Assembly (NCBI GenBank): GCA_964370635.1
Contig: CAYJJU010000004.1
Coordinates: 67,303 to 131,302 of the forward strand
Source: SIG603 sp964370635
Lineage (GTDB): Bacteria; Bacillota; Clostridia; Oscillospirales; Acutalibacteraceae
DNA: 64,000 bases
Direction: 5' to 3'
Shown here: in pieces, positions 45,978 to 55,536 of the stretch
Position numbering within the stretch: the first letter of the stretch is position 1
Layout: each line of letters begins with the position of its first letter
Position numbers and translations under genes: made by a program
Notes under the pieces: generated by a model
The model's input: the letters and a program-made list of their open reading frames with translations, nothing else
Databases searched by the model: none
Told to the model about the DNA's origin: nothing

Positions 45978-46448
45978 ATGAAAAAGAATAATAAAGGCTT
46001 TACCATGGTAGAGCTTATAATAGTGCTTGCCATAATTGGCGTCTTTATGTCCGTCTTATCGTTTTCTTCGAGCATACTTTTAAGAAATGAGTCGAGGGAA
46101 GCCTCACAAACCGTAAACGCCTTGTTATCATCTTGCAAGATAGAAGCCATGACAGGCGTAAATTCAAAACTGGAAATTTCACTTGAAGACGGAAAATACA
46201 TTGTAAGGCTTTATCAAAACGACACGGATTTTGAGGAAGAAATACTTGGCGATGAAAATTTAGGTATTATTTATAAACTAAAAAGCACGGGCGACACCCT
46301 TTATAAGATTGGCACTGAACCGCTTGCAATTTCTTTTAACAGTGAAACCGGTGCGATAGAGGGCACAGATGTTAATTTAATTGACTTTAATGCAGGTTAT
46401 AAAATTACAATTTATCCGAGTACGGGATATTTTGAACTTAATAAGTAA
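45978..46448 (+). CDS. Prepilin-like minor pilin
   Basis: ATG 45978 follows AAAGGAGGACGCCAA. The 156-residue product has leader MKKNNKG and FTMVELIIVLAIIGV with Glu+5, then a GspH/FimT-like small domain. It is a likely minor pilin that primes assembly. Confidence 0.85.
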   Translation: MKKNNKGFTMVELIIVLAIIGVFMSVLSFSSSILLRNESREASQTVNALLSSCKIEAMTGVNSKLEISLEDGKYIVRLYQNDTDFEEEILGDENLGIIYKLKSTGDTLYKIGTEPLAISFNSETGAIEGTDVNLIDFNAGYKITIYPSTGYFELNK

Positions 46449-46473
46449 GGGCACAATATAAGGAGGAGGAAAT

Positions 46474-46971
46474 ATGAAACTGAAAAAGAACAAAAAAATT
46501 GGCAAAAATAAAGGCTTCACGCTTGTTGAAGTCATAGTTGCCGTTGCAATTTTAGGACTTATTTCTGTAGCCGCAATGACGCTTATGACCACGGGCGCAA
46601 GGACTTTTTCCTCCATAAATTATTATGTCAGTTTGCAGTATGAGTCCCAACTTTCGATGAGCCAAATTCAAGAATATGTCATTGACTGTGAGGATAATAT
46701 TTCTTTTGACGACACTACAGACACCTTGACTATAGACGGCACAGATATTTTCTTTTTAAGAGACGACATACTTTATTATGAATTTGACGGCGAAGAGGCG
46801 ATACTTGCAAAATTTGTGTCCGAGTTTCATGTAAGCTTTAATGAGTTTAATGATGAAGGGACTAGTAGGGCAAAGGAAATTAACATTACGCTTAATTTTA
46901 CAAGGCAGGGCAAATCACATGAGGCAATACAAAGTGTTGCGCTTAGAAATAATCCTGAAATTCTGGCATAA
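46474..46971 (+). CDS. Prepilin-like minor pilin
   Basis: The 165-residue product has leader MKLKKNKKIGKNKG and FTLVEVIVAVAILG with Glu+5. A short beta-rich domain resembling PilW/GspJ-type minor pilins follows. AGGAGGAGG precedes the ATG. Together with the two other prepilin-like proteins and the PilX-like one, it would form the initiating tip complex. Confidence 0.85.
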   Translation: MKLKKNKKIGKNKGFTLVEVIVAVAILGLISVAAMTLMTTGARTFSSINYYVSLQYESQLSMSQIQEYVIDCEDNISFDDTTDTLTIDGTDIFFLRDDILYYEFDGEEAILAKFVSEFHVSFNEFNDEGTSRAKEINITLNFTRQGKSHEAIQSVALRNNPEILA

Positions 46972-47005
46972 ACTTATATAAGTTTAATTACAAGAGGTTA
47001 ATTTA

Positions 47006-50000
47006 ATGAATAATCATAGACATATAAAAAACAAAATAAAATCTAGACTAAACCTAGCCGTATTGCTTTTAGTGATAACGGCCGCTACCGCGTTTTTTGC
47101 CTATTCGGCAGTGGCAAGCTCAGAGCCTTCTAAAAGAGATGAAAACGGCTTTGCCTTGTTCCAGTCATTTTCGGGAATAGAAGAGCTAAAAACAAATATT
47201 ACAGGCGGTGCGGCCTATAATATTTTGGAAATTTTACCCGAGGGAAAAACGGAAGCAAACGGTGAAATCGGCTATTACATAGACGGCGCAGAGCCAATAG
47301 ATTTTGATGCATTTAAAATAATAGACGGTTTTGATGCAAGAAAGGCAGAGCTAGACGCATTTATTAATGGATTACCCGCAGGTCTAGCTTCGGCTACTCC
47401 AAATGAAGCACCTATTACCACACAGGAGTATAAAGAAATTTACCCATGGCAGTTTGATACAGTGGGCGAAAATGACAGGTATTTAGAGCTTACCGATATA
47501 GATGGCAAGGAAAGATTTGAAAGATACACGACACAGGATGAGGACAATTTGTATTTTCAGTTTGACCGCTATGGCGATTATGTTCTCACAGGTAATGTAG
47601 TATTAGAGTTAACAGACGGTGACACCTTTCAAATAATTGATAGATTAGTGTACGGTCAAAGTCCTTTAGTCGAAAATATTTATTATTATAATCCAAGTTT
47701 TGACTCGGCCTTTAATATTGCAGGCATGAGTGACGATGCCCCAGAGGAGCAAGAAGCAATACTGTCTGAGTATGCACAGGAAAATGAGGGCATAGCGATT
47801 TATCAAGTAAAAGATGCGTCCATATCGTCTTATGAATACGTGGGAATACTAGGCGATGATTTTTCCTTTGATTTATCATTCCCTGAAACCGCTAAAAACT
47901 ATTTTGTCATAACTGAGTACGGTGCGCCCAGTGCCACTCACGAGGCATCTACTGCGCCATATTTTGCAGTGCATGGCGGATTTACACAGGATACCGACCT
48001 AAAAAACAGGAGCGATGCATATTTTAAAACAACCGAGGCGGCATATAGATATGTCGGTGAGGGAGAGGGCGAATACTCCTCGTACATAGACGAAAAGGCC
48101 GAGCATCTTTCTTCGAATATCGAATATTCAAAGCTTTATGTAAGCACATTTATAAATAATGACTGGTTTATTAAATATGTCCTAGATGCGTCTTTGACAC
48201 AGCAGGACATGGAGATTGCGGTCACGGTTAAAACTGCGTCACAGGTAACACAGGAAGACGTAGACACAGCAGATTTAATAATGGTGTCGCAAGGTATAGG
48301 CGGCACGATTGGCACGGACCTTGGAACATTGACCCCCGATTTGTCGGCGTATATAAACGACAAAAAACCGCTTGTTGTGAGTAATGCTATAAAATCAATA
48401 GTCGAAGCCTATGTAGATACAATGACTGCAAACGATATTTCTCTTAGCAAATTCTTGTACAATGGCACGATTTTAGACTCAGGGTTTATGAAAGATTTTT
48501 CAAATCCAGTTGCTACAGTGCTGTCCGATATCAACAATGAAAATGCGGTTAGAGAACTTACAGGAGTCGACACCCTTCCCGTAGAACAAACATTTGCAAA
48601 TCATATAAGGCATATAGTTAATTATGGATATAAAAAAGAAGTAGAAGGAAAAACAGAACTTGAAGTTTTAGAAATACAGCCAATAGTCTCGCAAACGGTG
48701 TCGCAGATGGGTAGCAGTGTTAAAGATAAGAGCGTAGGCGGAGGAAATGAGTTAACAACTGCCGATGTGCAAGGGTGGTTTGGTGGCGCTATTAATTTAG
48801 ACGGGGTGACAATTAATATAACCACCATGGCTATAACCGAGTTTATCGGAGTTATAGACGAGGTTATAGAAAAATACGACATAGTCTATATAGGCTCGTC
48901 CTTAAACGGCTTTAATACAACCCGAACAACAGAGGGAACGTTTACAAATTACAATGACGATAGCATGGACCGCCTAATTTATACAAATATAGGCGATATA
49001 ATCTCGATATATAATGATATAGTAGGGCTTTTAGATGTAGATTATTATTTGCCCAAAGGCACATTGGACATAGAAGTGCCTATTGATATAGATGAGCAGG
49101 GGAAAATTACGTATGCAGAATATGCTGCATATTATATCAAGGCAAATTCTACAAATGTAGACGACCCCGAAATAGGCACCTTGGCTCGTGCCTCGGGTTA
49201 TGACCTAACCTATTCAAAAATAGAGGAGCTACAGGCATTTGTAGACTCAGGACTTCCTATAATTATTTCTGATGAACTTATGACGACAGATAGAAGTCAG
49301 TTAACGAATATAGAAATTGAAATTAAAAACGACGGCGGCAAACTTGAAGTTATAAGCATGCCGTTAAACGAGGATATTTACCCGAACAGAATTTCATATC
49401 AGTGGTATGATGATGAAGTAGCAATCGAGGGTGAAACCACGTCAAGTTATACTATAAACGATGACGATGCAGGAGAGTTTTATTGTAATGTAACTTTTAC
49501 AAATTTGGAAAACGGTGAGAGTAAAAGTGCGAAAAGTAATACCGTAGATGTGTCGAGCAATGTTATTTATGATATAGAAGCAGAGACCGAAGCCGTGAAG
49601 GCGGAGGAGTATTTGCCCATAACATTTGAGTATAGCATAGATAGAGACGCAGAACCCGACGTAGGCACGGCAAAGGCAATACTTGACCCATCACTTGTGC
49701 CTGCGGGTGCTACGGTTACTTGGGAGTGGAGAAGAAAAGAATATACTGCCACATTATGGGAAGAACCACTTGAGTATAGCGGTACGCTATTATATTCAGG
49801 CAGATATGAACGTAGGTATACTATAAGCGATTTTACCGCAACTGGGGTATATACATCAATAATTCAAATGAGCTATGATGTTCCAGAGTGGGTTAACCGT
49901 ATAATTTGTAGTGCAACGGTAACGGATGGTGACAATAAAACAGTGTATTCATCAAACCGCACAGGTTGGATACGCACCGCTGCTCCGGCAGATGCAGATT

Positions 50001-52660
50001 CAACCACATTTTATACCGGCCAAATTGCGCCTGGAAGTAATGATAAAACAGGTGATACACAACATTATCTCTTTACAAGTGCTTATGATAGTACGATTAC
50101 CGTAAGTGAAGAAAAGGGCGTGTCTCAAATTTCCGCAAGCGCCGAGCTTTACAAAATAACTAAGCCTTCAGCAGGTAATGACATGGCAATAACTGAGGCA
50201 ACATGGCAAAGAGTTGAAGGTGACACTTATGTGGATATAGAAACAACAAAAGACGGCGACAATTACACGGCCAATTTATCTGAGGCAGGTACATACAGAC
50301 TTAGGGTGAAAATAAACGCCACTGCAAGTGAAGGGTATACATATTTATATTCTAACGATGTCAAGGTAACAGAAGCCGGAAGAGACATGGAATTTGGCAC
50401 AGATATAGGCAATATAACGCCTCCACAAATCGATACAGATGCACATGTTTTAAACGACGAGAGAGTAGATAACTCCTCTAAAATGTGGGAGTTTTTAATG
50501 GGTGACCCACTTGACCCTACCGACATAGGAGCGCTAGCAAGGCCGAATGTGATGAGTGAATCGCAGGCGCCTACAAGTGCCATTACAACATACGCAAATT
50601 TATCAAAGCCAAGCATTGTATATGAAACGGAAGCGAAAAACTACAGACCCACCGAGTACACGGGGATTGATGATTTGCTATCAGGTAGCTTGATTGAAAA
50701 CGATACGCTTAGCTACACTTTTAGAATTTTAAATCCTACAGATTTAACGCCTTATGAAACTAAATACGAAGTGTCGCTGTATCTTGATGCAGACGGCGAC
50801 GGCAGATATGCAGACCATGAAATAGTATCGGGCGTGAGCACTATAGAGTATGGTGGCGGAGCTGTTTCTAATTATGAGTTACTTGCAAACAATACGTATA
50901 CAGTCTCAAGGGCAGTGCCTGCAAACATTGAGGGAGCTATAACATGGCAACTAAAAATAGAAAAAGTAGGGAGCAACGGAATAATAGCAACCGACAAGGG
51001 TATTACCTATAAAAAGCCTAAAATCATGATAGAGATAGACGTATTACAAATTGCAGGCGATAGTTCAGGTGCTACTATTAATAAGGTTCCATACACAACT
51101 TATTTTAACGACATGCGTGAAGCAGGCGTTTATGATATAACTGTAGAAAAGGTGTCCATAAACGATTTAAATGTTTATCAAGACGAAGCAGCACTCTTAG
51201 AATACTTAAATGGATACGACATGCTCTTTATAGGCTTTCAAGAGTCATACGGAAAATTAGACCCACTAAACGGCTTTGACCCTGATTCTGCACAGGCGAT
51301 AAATGCATACATAGACTCAGGCAAGGCAGTGCTTTTCAGTCATGATAATATTTCGACAGAGGTTATACCTATACCTAATCAAATAGATGTCGTAGGCAAG
51401 CCGTATTACTATCCGGTCTACCCAACAATGTCGGGCACAGAACAACGGGACGTGTGGTTTTCTGGATATTTCTTTAACACACTTATGAGAAGTGCCACAG
51501 GACTTGACAGATATGGTGTAACAGACACAAGCTTTGGACTTTCGCAGTATAACTTTGTTTCAAAATATGCAACCCCAGGTGAGAGCAACGGAATAACTGC
51601 CGCAGGTTATGAATCGGAAAATTTAGTAAACCTCGAGTACAGAAATGCATTAGAAGAGATAAAAGATGCAGGGTATGATATTGCATATGAACCCGGCTCA
51701 CAAAAAGAGGAGTATGTGCATCAAACGCAAGGCTATTCTAACTACATGATTACAAGGTCAAGGTCTCCAAACGCCGACACTGCAAATCTTTTAAAACCCA
51801 CAAATGTAGACTCTCCCAGTTTTGGTCAGATGATATCTACAACCGCAGTATCTCAGGTGAATAAAGGACAAATTACATCTTATCCTTACAATGTAAATAC
51901 CAGTGAGTTTGGCGGTAGTGTAGGCACAAAATTGACGGTCAGTAGTACCCATTATCAATGGACACAGCTAAATGTAAACGCTGAAGATGTGACTGTATGG
52001 TACTGCCTGTCACCTGAGGGAACCAGTTATACAGCGTATAACAACAACTATAACGATGTAATTAACAACTATTATATTTATACAAAGGGCAATGTCACAT
52101 ATACAGGTGCCGGACATAGTGGCGTAGTGTCTGGAAATACCAATGAGGCCCAGCTTTTTGTCAATACTATGATAAGTGCATATCGCGCGGCGCAAAGCCC
52201 TCCTACCATAGAATTTAAAGAAAATATCGACGATGCGGCTATGCAAAACAAAATTTTGATTGCATTAGACGAGAGTTTAGACTATGATACACTAACAGAC
52301 GAAGAAAAACAAATTCCTTTTGTCTTTGTCGATGAAAACACTGCAATCAATAAATTTATTCAAATTGAAGCATGGTATGACAGTAATAATGACGGTACTG
52401 TAGACACTGAGATTACAGGCGATATATTCAACAAAGCGGACATAGACACAGGGCAGGACTTAGGGGTCTCTTCCAGTGGTAGCCTCTTTACAAACACCCC
52501 ATATTACATTAAAATGCCTGAGGACTTAGTGGCGGCAGTAGAAGAGCATAATTCTGTCACCATAGAAATTAAAGTAAGCGTGAGCATAGGCGCCGATGAC
52601 CCATTGTCTGACACGTCAACAATGAAGATAAGCAAGTACGGACTGCTTGACTTAAGTTAA
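47006..52660 (+). CDS. 1884-residue DUF5057-type protein, candidate pilus tip adhesin
   Basis: An N-terminal basic stretch and membrane helix (about 16-38) suggest export. YNILEILPEG...GYYIDG near residues 70-95 and LEVLEIQP (about 551) with YDIVYIGSS (about 624) fit DUF5057. An Ig-like segment (SYQWYDDE...GEFYCNV) lies near 797-832. A second alpha/beta domain follows near 1340-1450 (IEIDVLQIAG, YDMLFIGFQE). It is the last gene of the pilus operon and replaces the PilY1 position. No cell-wall anchor motif is visible. An adhesive role is inferred from context. Confidence 0.75.
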   Translation: MNNHRHIKNKIKSRLNLAVLLLVITAATAFFAYSAVASSEPSKRDENGFALFQSFSGIEELKTNITGGAAYNILEILPEGKTEANGEIGYYIDGAEPIDFDAFKIIDGFDARKAELDAFINGLPAGLASATPNEAPITTQEYKEIYPWQFDTVGENDRYLELTDIDGKERFERYTTQDEDNLYFQFDRYGDYVLTGNVVLELTDGDTFQIIDRLVYGQSPLVENIYYYNPSFDSAFNIAGMSDDAPEEQEAILSEYAQENEGIAIYQVKDASISSYEYVGILGDDFSFDLSFPETAKNYFVITEYGAPSATHEASTAPYFAVHGGFTQDTDLKNRSDAYFKTTEAAYRYVGEGEGEYSSYIDEKAEHLSSNIEYSKLYVSTFINNDWFIKYVLDASLTQQDMEIAVTVKTASQVTQEDVDTADLIMVSQGIGGTIGTDLGTLTPDLSAYINDKKPLVVSNAIKSIVEAYVDTMTANDISLSKFLYNGTILDSGFMKDFSNPVATVLSDINNENAVRELTGVDTLPVEQTFANHIRHIVNYGYKKEVEGKTELEVLEIQPIVSQTVSQMGSSVKDKSVGGGNELTTADVQGWFGGAINLDGVTINITTMAITEFIGVIDEVIEKYDIVYIGSSLNGFNTTRTTEGTFTNYNDDSMDRLIYTNIGDIISIYNDIVGLLDVDYYLPKGTLDIEVPIDIDEQGKITYAEYAAYYIKANSTNVDDPEIGTLARASGYDLTYSKIEELQAFVDSGLPIIISDELMTTDRSQLTNIEIEIKNDGGKLEVISMPLNEDIYPNRISYQWYDDEVAIEGETTSSYTINDDDAGEFYCNVTFTNLENGESKSAKSNTVDVSSNVIYDIEAETEAVKAEEYLPITFEYSIDRDAEPDVGTAKAILDPSLVPAGATVTWEWRRKEYTATLWEEPLEYSGTLLYSGRYERRYTISDFTATGVYTSIIQMSYDVPEWVNRIICSATVTDGDNKTVYSSNRTGWIRTAAPADADSTTFYTGQIAPGSNDKTGDTQHYLFTSAYDSTITVSEEKGVSQISASAELYKITKPSAGNDMAITEATWQRVEGDTYVDIETTKDGDNYTANLSEAGTYRLRVKINATASEGYTYLYSNDVKVTEAGRDMEFGTDIGNITPPQIDTDAHVLNDERVDNSSKMWEFLMGDPLDPTDIGALARPNVMSESQAPTSAITTYANLSKPSIVYETEAKNYRPTEYTGIDDLLSGSLIENDTLSYTFRILNPTDLTPYETKYEVSLYLDADGDGRYADHEIVSGVSTIEYGGGAVSNYELLANNTYTVSRAVPANIEGAITWQLKIEKVGSNGIIATDKGITYKKPKIMIEIDVLQIAGDSSGATINKVPYTTYFNDMREAGVYDITVEKVSINDLNVYQDEAALLEYLNGYDMLFIGFQESYGKLDPLNGFDPDSAQAINAYIDSGKAVLFSHDNISTEVIPIPNQIDVVGKPYYYPVYPTMSGTEQRDVWFSGYFFNTLMRSATGLDRYGVTDTSFGLSQYNFVSKYATPGESNGITAAGYESENLVNLEYRNALEEIKDAGYDIAYEPGSQKEEYVHQTQGYSNYMITRSRSPNADTANLLKPTNVDSPSFGQMISTTAVSQVNKGQITSYPYNVNTSEFGGSVGTKLTVSSTHYQWTQLNVNAEDVTVWYCLSPEGTSYTAYNNNYNDVINNYYIYTKGNVTYTGAGHSGVVSGNTNEAQLFVNTMISAYRAAQSPPTIEFKENIDDAAMQNKILIALDESLDYDTLTDEEKQIPFVFVDENTAINKFIQIEAWYDSNNDGTVDTEITGDIFNKADIDTGQDLGVSSSGSLFTNTPYYIKMPEDLVAAVEEHNSVTIEIKVSVSIGADDPLSDTSTMKISKYGLLDLS

Positions 52661-52691
52661 ATTTTTAACACATACTTTAGTAAAAATGATT

Positions 52692-52738
52692 AATCGGTAT
52701 AGGGTATAGCAAGCGCTAAATTCTATACCGAATTTTTA
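52692..52738 (+). terminator. Terminator of the pilus operon
   Basis: CGGTATAG (52695-52702) pairs with CTATACCG (52723-52730), followed by AATTTTTA, with a 20-nt loop. Confidence 0.7.
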
Positions 52739-52808
52739 TTTATATTAAACTACTTGGCATATGGCGAACAAGAGATTACTATAAAGTTATACAAATATAT
52801 TATTTTTA

Positions 52809-52838
52809 TTGAAAAAATATAGCGCTTCATGCTATAAT
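52809..52838 (+). promoter_or_regulatory. Promoter of queH
   Basis: TTGAAA (52809-52814), 18-bp spacer, TATAAT (52833-52838). Confidence 0.7.
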
Positions 52839-52887
52839 TAGTAATAATATATACTAAATTTGCACAGAATATCGGAGTATTTAAGTG

Positions 52888-53493
52888 ATGACAAAAAATT
52901 ATTCAAATGAACTTGAAAAAATATTACTAGATGAAAATTTTATTAAAGGTGGAAAACTTATGCTGCATACATGCTGTGCTCCATGTAGCAGTTATGTGCT
53001 AGAGTATTTAAGCGATTATTTTGAGATTTTTGCCCTGTTTTATAACCCGAACTTAGATACAAAAGAGGAATTTTTCAAACGGCAAAAGGAAATGACCTCA
53101 ATGCTTTCTAAAATGGAAACAAGATATCCGATAACTTTAATCGAAAGCGATTGGCGCAAGGAAGAATTTTTGAATGCGGTAAAGGGCATGGAAAACTTAA
53201 AAGAAGGCTCTAAGCGCTGTGAAATTTGCTTTAAACTGCGACTTTTAGAAACCGTAAAACACGCAAAGAACGAAAATTGCAAGTATTTTACAAGCAGTTT
53301 ATCTATAAGTCCTATGAAAAATGCAGTTATGCTAAACGAAATTTCGCTCACCCTTGAGAAGGAGCACGGAGTGCTTTCGCTTCCGTCTGATTTTAAGAAA
53401 AAGGGCGGATATCAAAAATCGGTTGAGTTATCAAAAAAATTCGGGTTGTATAGACAAAATTACTGTGGGTGCGAATTTAGTAAAAATTTATAA
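52888..53493 (+). CDS. queH: Epoxyqueuosine reductase QueH
   Basis: ATG 52888, or the adjacent in-frame GTG 52885, follows CGGAG. The 201-residue protein carries the QueH (DUF208) cysteines: HTCCAPCSS near the N terminus, GSKRCEICFKLRL in the middle and the closing RQNYCGCEFS. It reduces epoxyqueuosine to queuosine, the last step of tRNA wobble-base modification, as the non-orthologous replacement of QueG. Confidence 0.93.
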   Translation: MTKNYSNELEKILLDENFIKGGKLMLHTCCAPCSSYVLEYLSDYFEIFALFYNPNLDTKEEFFKRQKEMTSMLSKMETRYPITLIESDWRKEEFLNAVKGMENLKEGSKRCEICFKLRLLETVKHAKNENCKYFTSSLSISPMKNAVMLNEISLTLEKEHGVLSLPSDFKKKGGYQKSVELSKKFGLYRQNYCGCEFSKNL

Positions 53494-53518
53494 TTTTTAT
53501 TAAAGGCGGGTGGAGACA

Positions 53519-54868
53519 GTGAAAAAATGTATAGGTAAAGTATGTGCTTTATCGGTTTTATTTGTGTGCTTTTTAATTTTTGTAGGGGGCGGTATTCCCG
53601 TGCAAAATTTTGAAGCCGCAGTCCTAGTTAGAGTCTCACAAAACGAAAATGTTGCGGATATTCCCCTAATGCTTGAAGATGAAGGGGAGAATATTTACAC
53701 GGTAACTATGCCGAACATGGGTACCCCTGAGTTTGTTTGGTCGACTTCGAGTGGCCTAAAGATGGCACAGTACGACATTACCGACATTGCGACTAAATTT
53801 GTGTTTAGGGGTGGCTCGTATTTTATTTTTTGCGACTATAACTGGTCGGATACTTTAGTCAAGGAAATAGACACCGACACAGGAGAAGTGCTACAAAATT
53901 TCTATTTAGGCAAGAGCATTTATAATTTTCTGCATATTTCGGCAGACTATATTGGAAATTCATACAGTGTAAGTTCATTTTCATCAAATGCGGTCGATAG
54001 GGTAAGCGCCGACGGCCGTGAAAGCCTAAGTTTTGCAGCCGGTATAAATTTCATGGAAGTTTTTGGCGAAAAGTTATATGTGCATCAAGGCAACAGTTTG
54101 AGCGCAGTGGATGTAAATGATTTTTCGGAAAGCGGCACGACAAATATTACTGCATCAGTTGCGCCTAGGGCGATGTTGTCAGAGGATATCTATGTGGGAA
54201 TTGATGATTCAATTTATAAAATAGAAAATCAAGTAGCCGCTAAAATAGATAATACGAGCGTGCAACAGAGCTTTGACATGGTAGGCAAAAACGCCGCAGT
54301 GAGTCACGACGGACTGATTTTGTGGAAAGAAAATAACACTAATTTAATGGTAAAAAATAATAACAGCGAAGAAAATCAAAGCATTACTTTCCCAGGAAAT
54401 ATACTAAGCCTTGGACAAAGCGGTGCATTTTACGAATATAGCAACTCGGTTTATTATATATCGTATATAAATCTTGGCCTAGTAGCCTTAGACGAAGAGG
54501 ATGAGGGCGGAAATTTTGAAGGGTACGAAGTAGATTCAAATTACATAGAAACCCCGTGTTCTCAACTTGTAAGCGAATTCATAGAAAACACAGGTGCAGA
54601 AGTCTTCGATTTTGAAGGCGACCCTGTAACAAGCGGTGTCTGCGAAACAGGATATAAAGTAGTCGATGGAGATAGCGAATATCAAATGGTAGTTTTGGGA
54701 GACATAAACTCTACAGGAACTGTAAATACCTCGGATATAAAGCTAATTATGGAGAAAATAATTTCATTAACTCAACTAGAAGGCGCTAGGTATCAAGCAG
54801 CAGACATAAACGGCGACAATGTCATAACAGTAATGGATTTGCATCTACTAATTAGGCTAGTACATTAG
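53519..54868 (+). CDS. Secreted protein with C-terminal dockerin type I domain
   Basis: The GTG at 53519 gives a KKC-type basic start; an in-frame GTG at 53510 is the alternative. A signal peptide (about 8-28) leads into a 330-residue beta-rich region with propeller-like short repeats. The last 60 residues form a dockerin: two EF-hand-like calcium loops, DINSTGTVNTSD and DINGDNVITVMD, each followed by a helix. A cohesin partner is expected on another protein, but none was recognised here. Function unknown. Confidence 0.8.
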   Translation: MKKCIGKVCALSVLFVCFLIFVGGGIPVQNFEAAVLVRVSQNENVADIPLMLEDEGENIYTVTMPNMGTPEFVWSTSSGLKMAQYDITDIATKFVFRGGSYFIFCDYNWSDTLVKEIDTDTGEVLQNFYLGKSIYNFLHISADYIGNSYSVSSFSSNAVDRVSADGRESLSFAAGINFMEVFGEKLYVHQGNSLSAVDVNDFSESGTTNITASVAPRAMLSEDIYVGIDDSIYKIENQVAAKIDNTSVQQSFDMVGKNAAVSHDGLILWKENNTNLMVKNNNSEENQSITFPGNILSLGQSGAFYEYSNSVYYISYINLGLVALDEEDEGGNFEGYEVDSNYIETPCSQLVSEFIENTGAEVFDFEGDPVTSGVCETGYKVVDGDSEYQMVVLGDINSTGTVNTSDIKLIMEKIISLTQLEGARYQAADINGDNVITVMDLHLLIRLVH

Positions 54869-54915
54869 GAAAAATTGCACTGTATGACGGTTAATTTATA
54901 CACTACAATTAAATT

Positions 54916-54946
54916 CCCAGAAAAACCTTGATTTTTCTGGGAGTTT
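54916..54946 (+). terminator. Terminator-like hairpin after the dockerin gene
   Basis: CCCAGAAAAA (54916-54925) pairs with TTTTTCTGGG (54932-54941) around a 6-nt loop, with a weak T tail. Its 3' arm overlaps the -35 box of the tRNA promoter. Confidence 0.65.
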
Positions 54947-54956
54947 AATGTATAAT
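54928..54956 (+). promoter_or_regulatory. Promoter of tRNA-Ser
   Basis: TTGATT (54928-54933), 17-bp spacer, TATAAT (54951-54956), 24 nt before the tRNA. Confidence 0.7.
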
Positions 54957-54979
54957 ATGTCGGTAACAAATTAATAAAT

Positions 54980-55065
54980 GCAGAGGTATTCTAATGGTAA
55001 GGAGCCACATTGGAAATGTGGTGTGCCGAAAGGCATTGTGCGTTCGAGTCGCATCCTCTGCGCCA
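54980..55065 (+). tRNA. tRNA-Ser (anticodon GGA), CCA encoded
   Basis: Acceptor GCAGAGG pairs with CCTCTGC (55055-55061), discriminator G, then CCA. The anticodon arm CCACA-TTGGAAA-TGTGG gives anticodon GGA (reads TCC/TCT). The long variable arm GTGCCGAAAGGCATT marks a class II serine tRNA; the T loop is TTCGAGT. Confidence 0.95.
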
Positions 55066-55096
55066 GAAGGTGTGATACATTTGGATGTCATACGAA

Positions 55097-55143
55097 AAAA
55101 GTGCTGAAAATGACCCTTTTTAGGGGTGTTTTCAGCACTTTTC
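55097..55143 (+). terminator. Terminator of tRNA-Ser
   Basis: A long hairpin: AAAAGTGCTGAAAA pairs with the TTTTCAGCACTTTT arm, with an inner CCCTTTTTAGGG part and T-rich 3' flank. Confidence 0.9.
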
Positions 55144-55175
55144 TTGTTTTTAAAAAGCGAATTTTTCAAGTGTGT

Positions 55176-55345
55176 TTTCTTGGATGTCATCTGTGCGTTG
55201 ATGGGTTTGAACTCGGTCGGGAGCCCCGACGGGATAATTCACGAGGAAGATTTATATAGTGACAAATTTTGTGCCGCGCGAGAAAACTACAGCGCAAGCA
55301 AAACTATCCCGTGGCGAAAGCATACTTGTGTGCAATAAAATTAAA
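55176..55345. other. GC-rich structured non-coding block of unknown role
   Basis: This stretch is clearly richer in GC than its surroundings. It contains a perfect hairpin GTCGGG-AGC-CCCGAC (55216-55230) and an 8-bp long-range pairing ACGGGATA (55229-55236) with TATCCCGT (55305-55312). Short frames cross it on both strands but lack ribosome sites. It may be a structured RNA or a decayed repeat. Confidence 0.4.
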
Positions 55346-55347
55346 TT

Positions 55348-55366
55348 ATCTACATATAATGTAGAT
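55348..55366. promoter_or_regulatory. Candidate RpiR operator 1
   Basis: Perfect inverted repeat ATCTACAT-ATA-ATGTAGAT, followed by TTAACCTAAGCTTTACA. It lies about 170 nt upstream of the regulator gene. Confidence 0.6.
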
Positions 55367-55492
55367 TTAACCTAAGCTTTACAGACTTTGACACTTTAAT
55401 CTGATATAATTATTAAAATGTAAATATTAAAAACTTTTTAGTTTGTTTTAGGTGTAATTACAAATTAAAGTAAGTTTTTAAAATGACTATTA

Positions 55493-55507
55493 TGTAGAAA
55501 AACTACA
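55493..55507. promoter_or_regulatory. Candidate RpiR operator 2 (short arms)
   Basis: TGTAG-AAAAA-CTACA, 30 nt before the regulator start codon; a likely autoregulation site. Confidence 0.5.
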
Positions 55508-55536
55508 AGATTAATACTTATTGCATGGGGAGAAAT

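Noticed and set aside
54945..55338. Short frames across the tRNA-Ser and the GC-rich block
   Set aside because: They read through the tRNA or its terminator hairpin, lack ribosome sites and have no plausible protein features.
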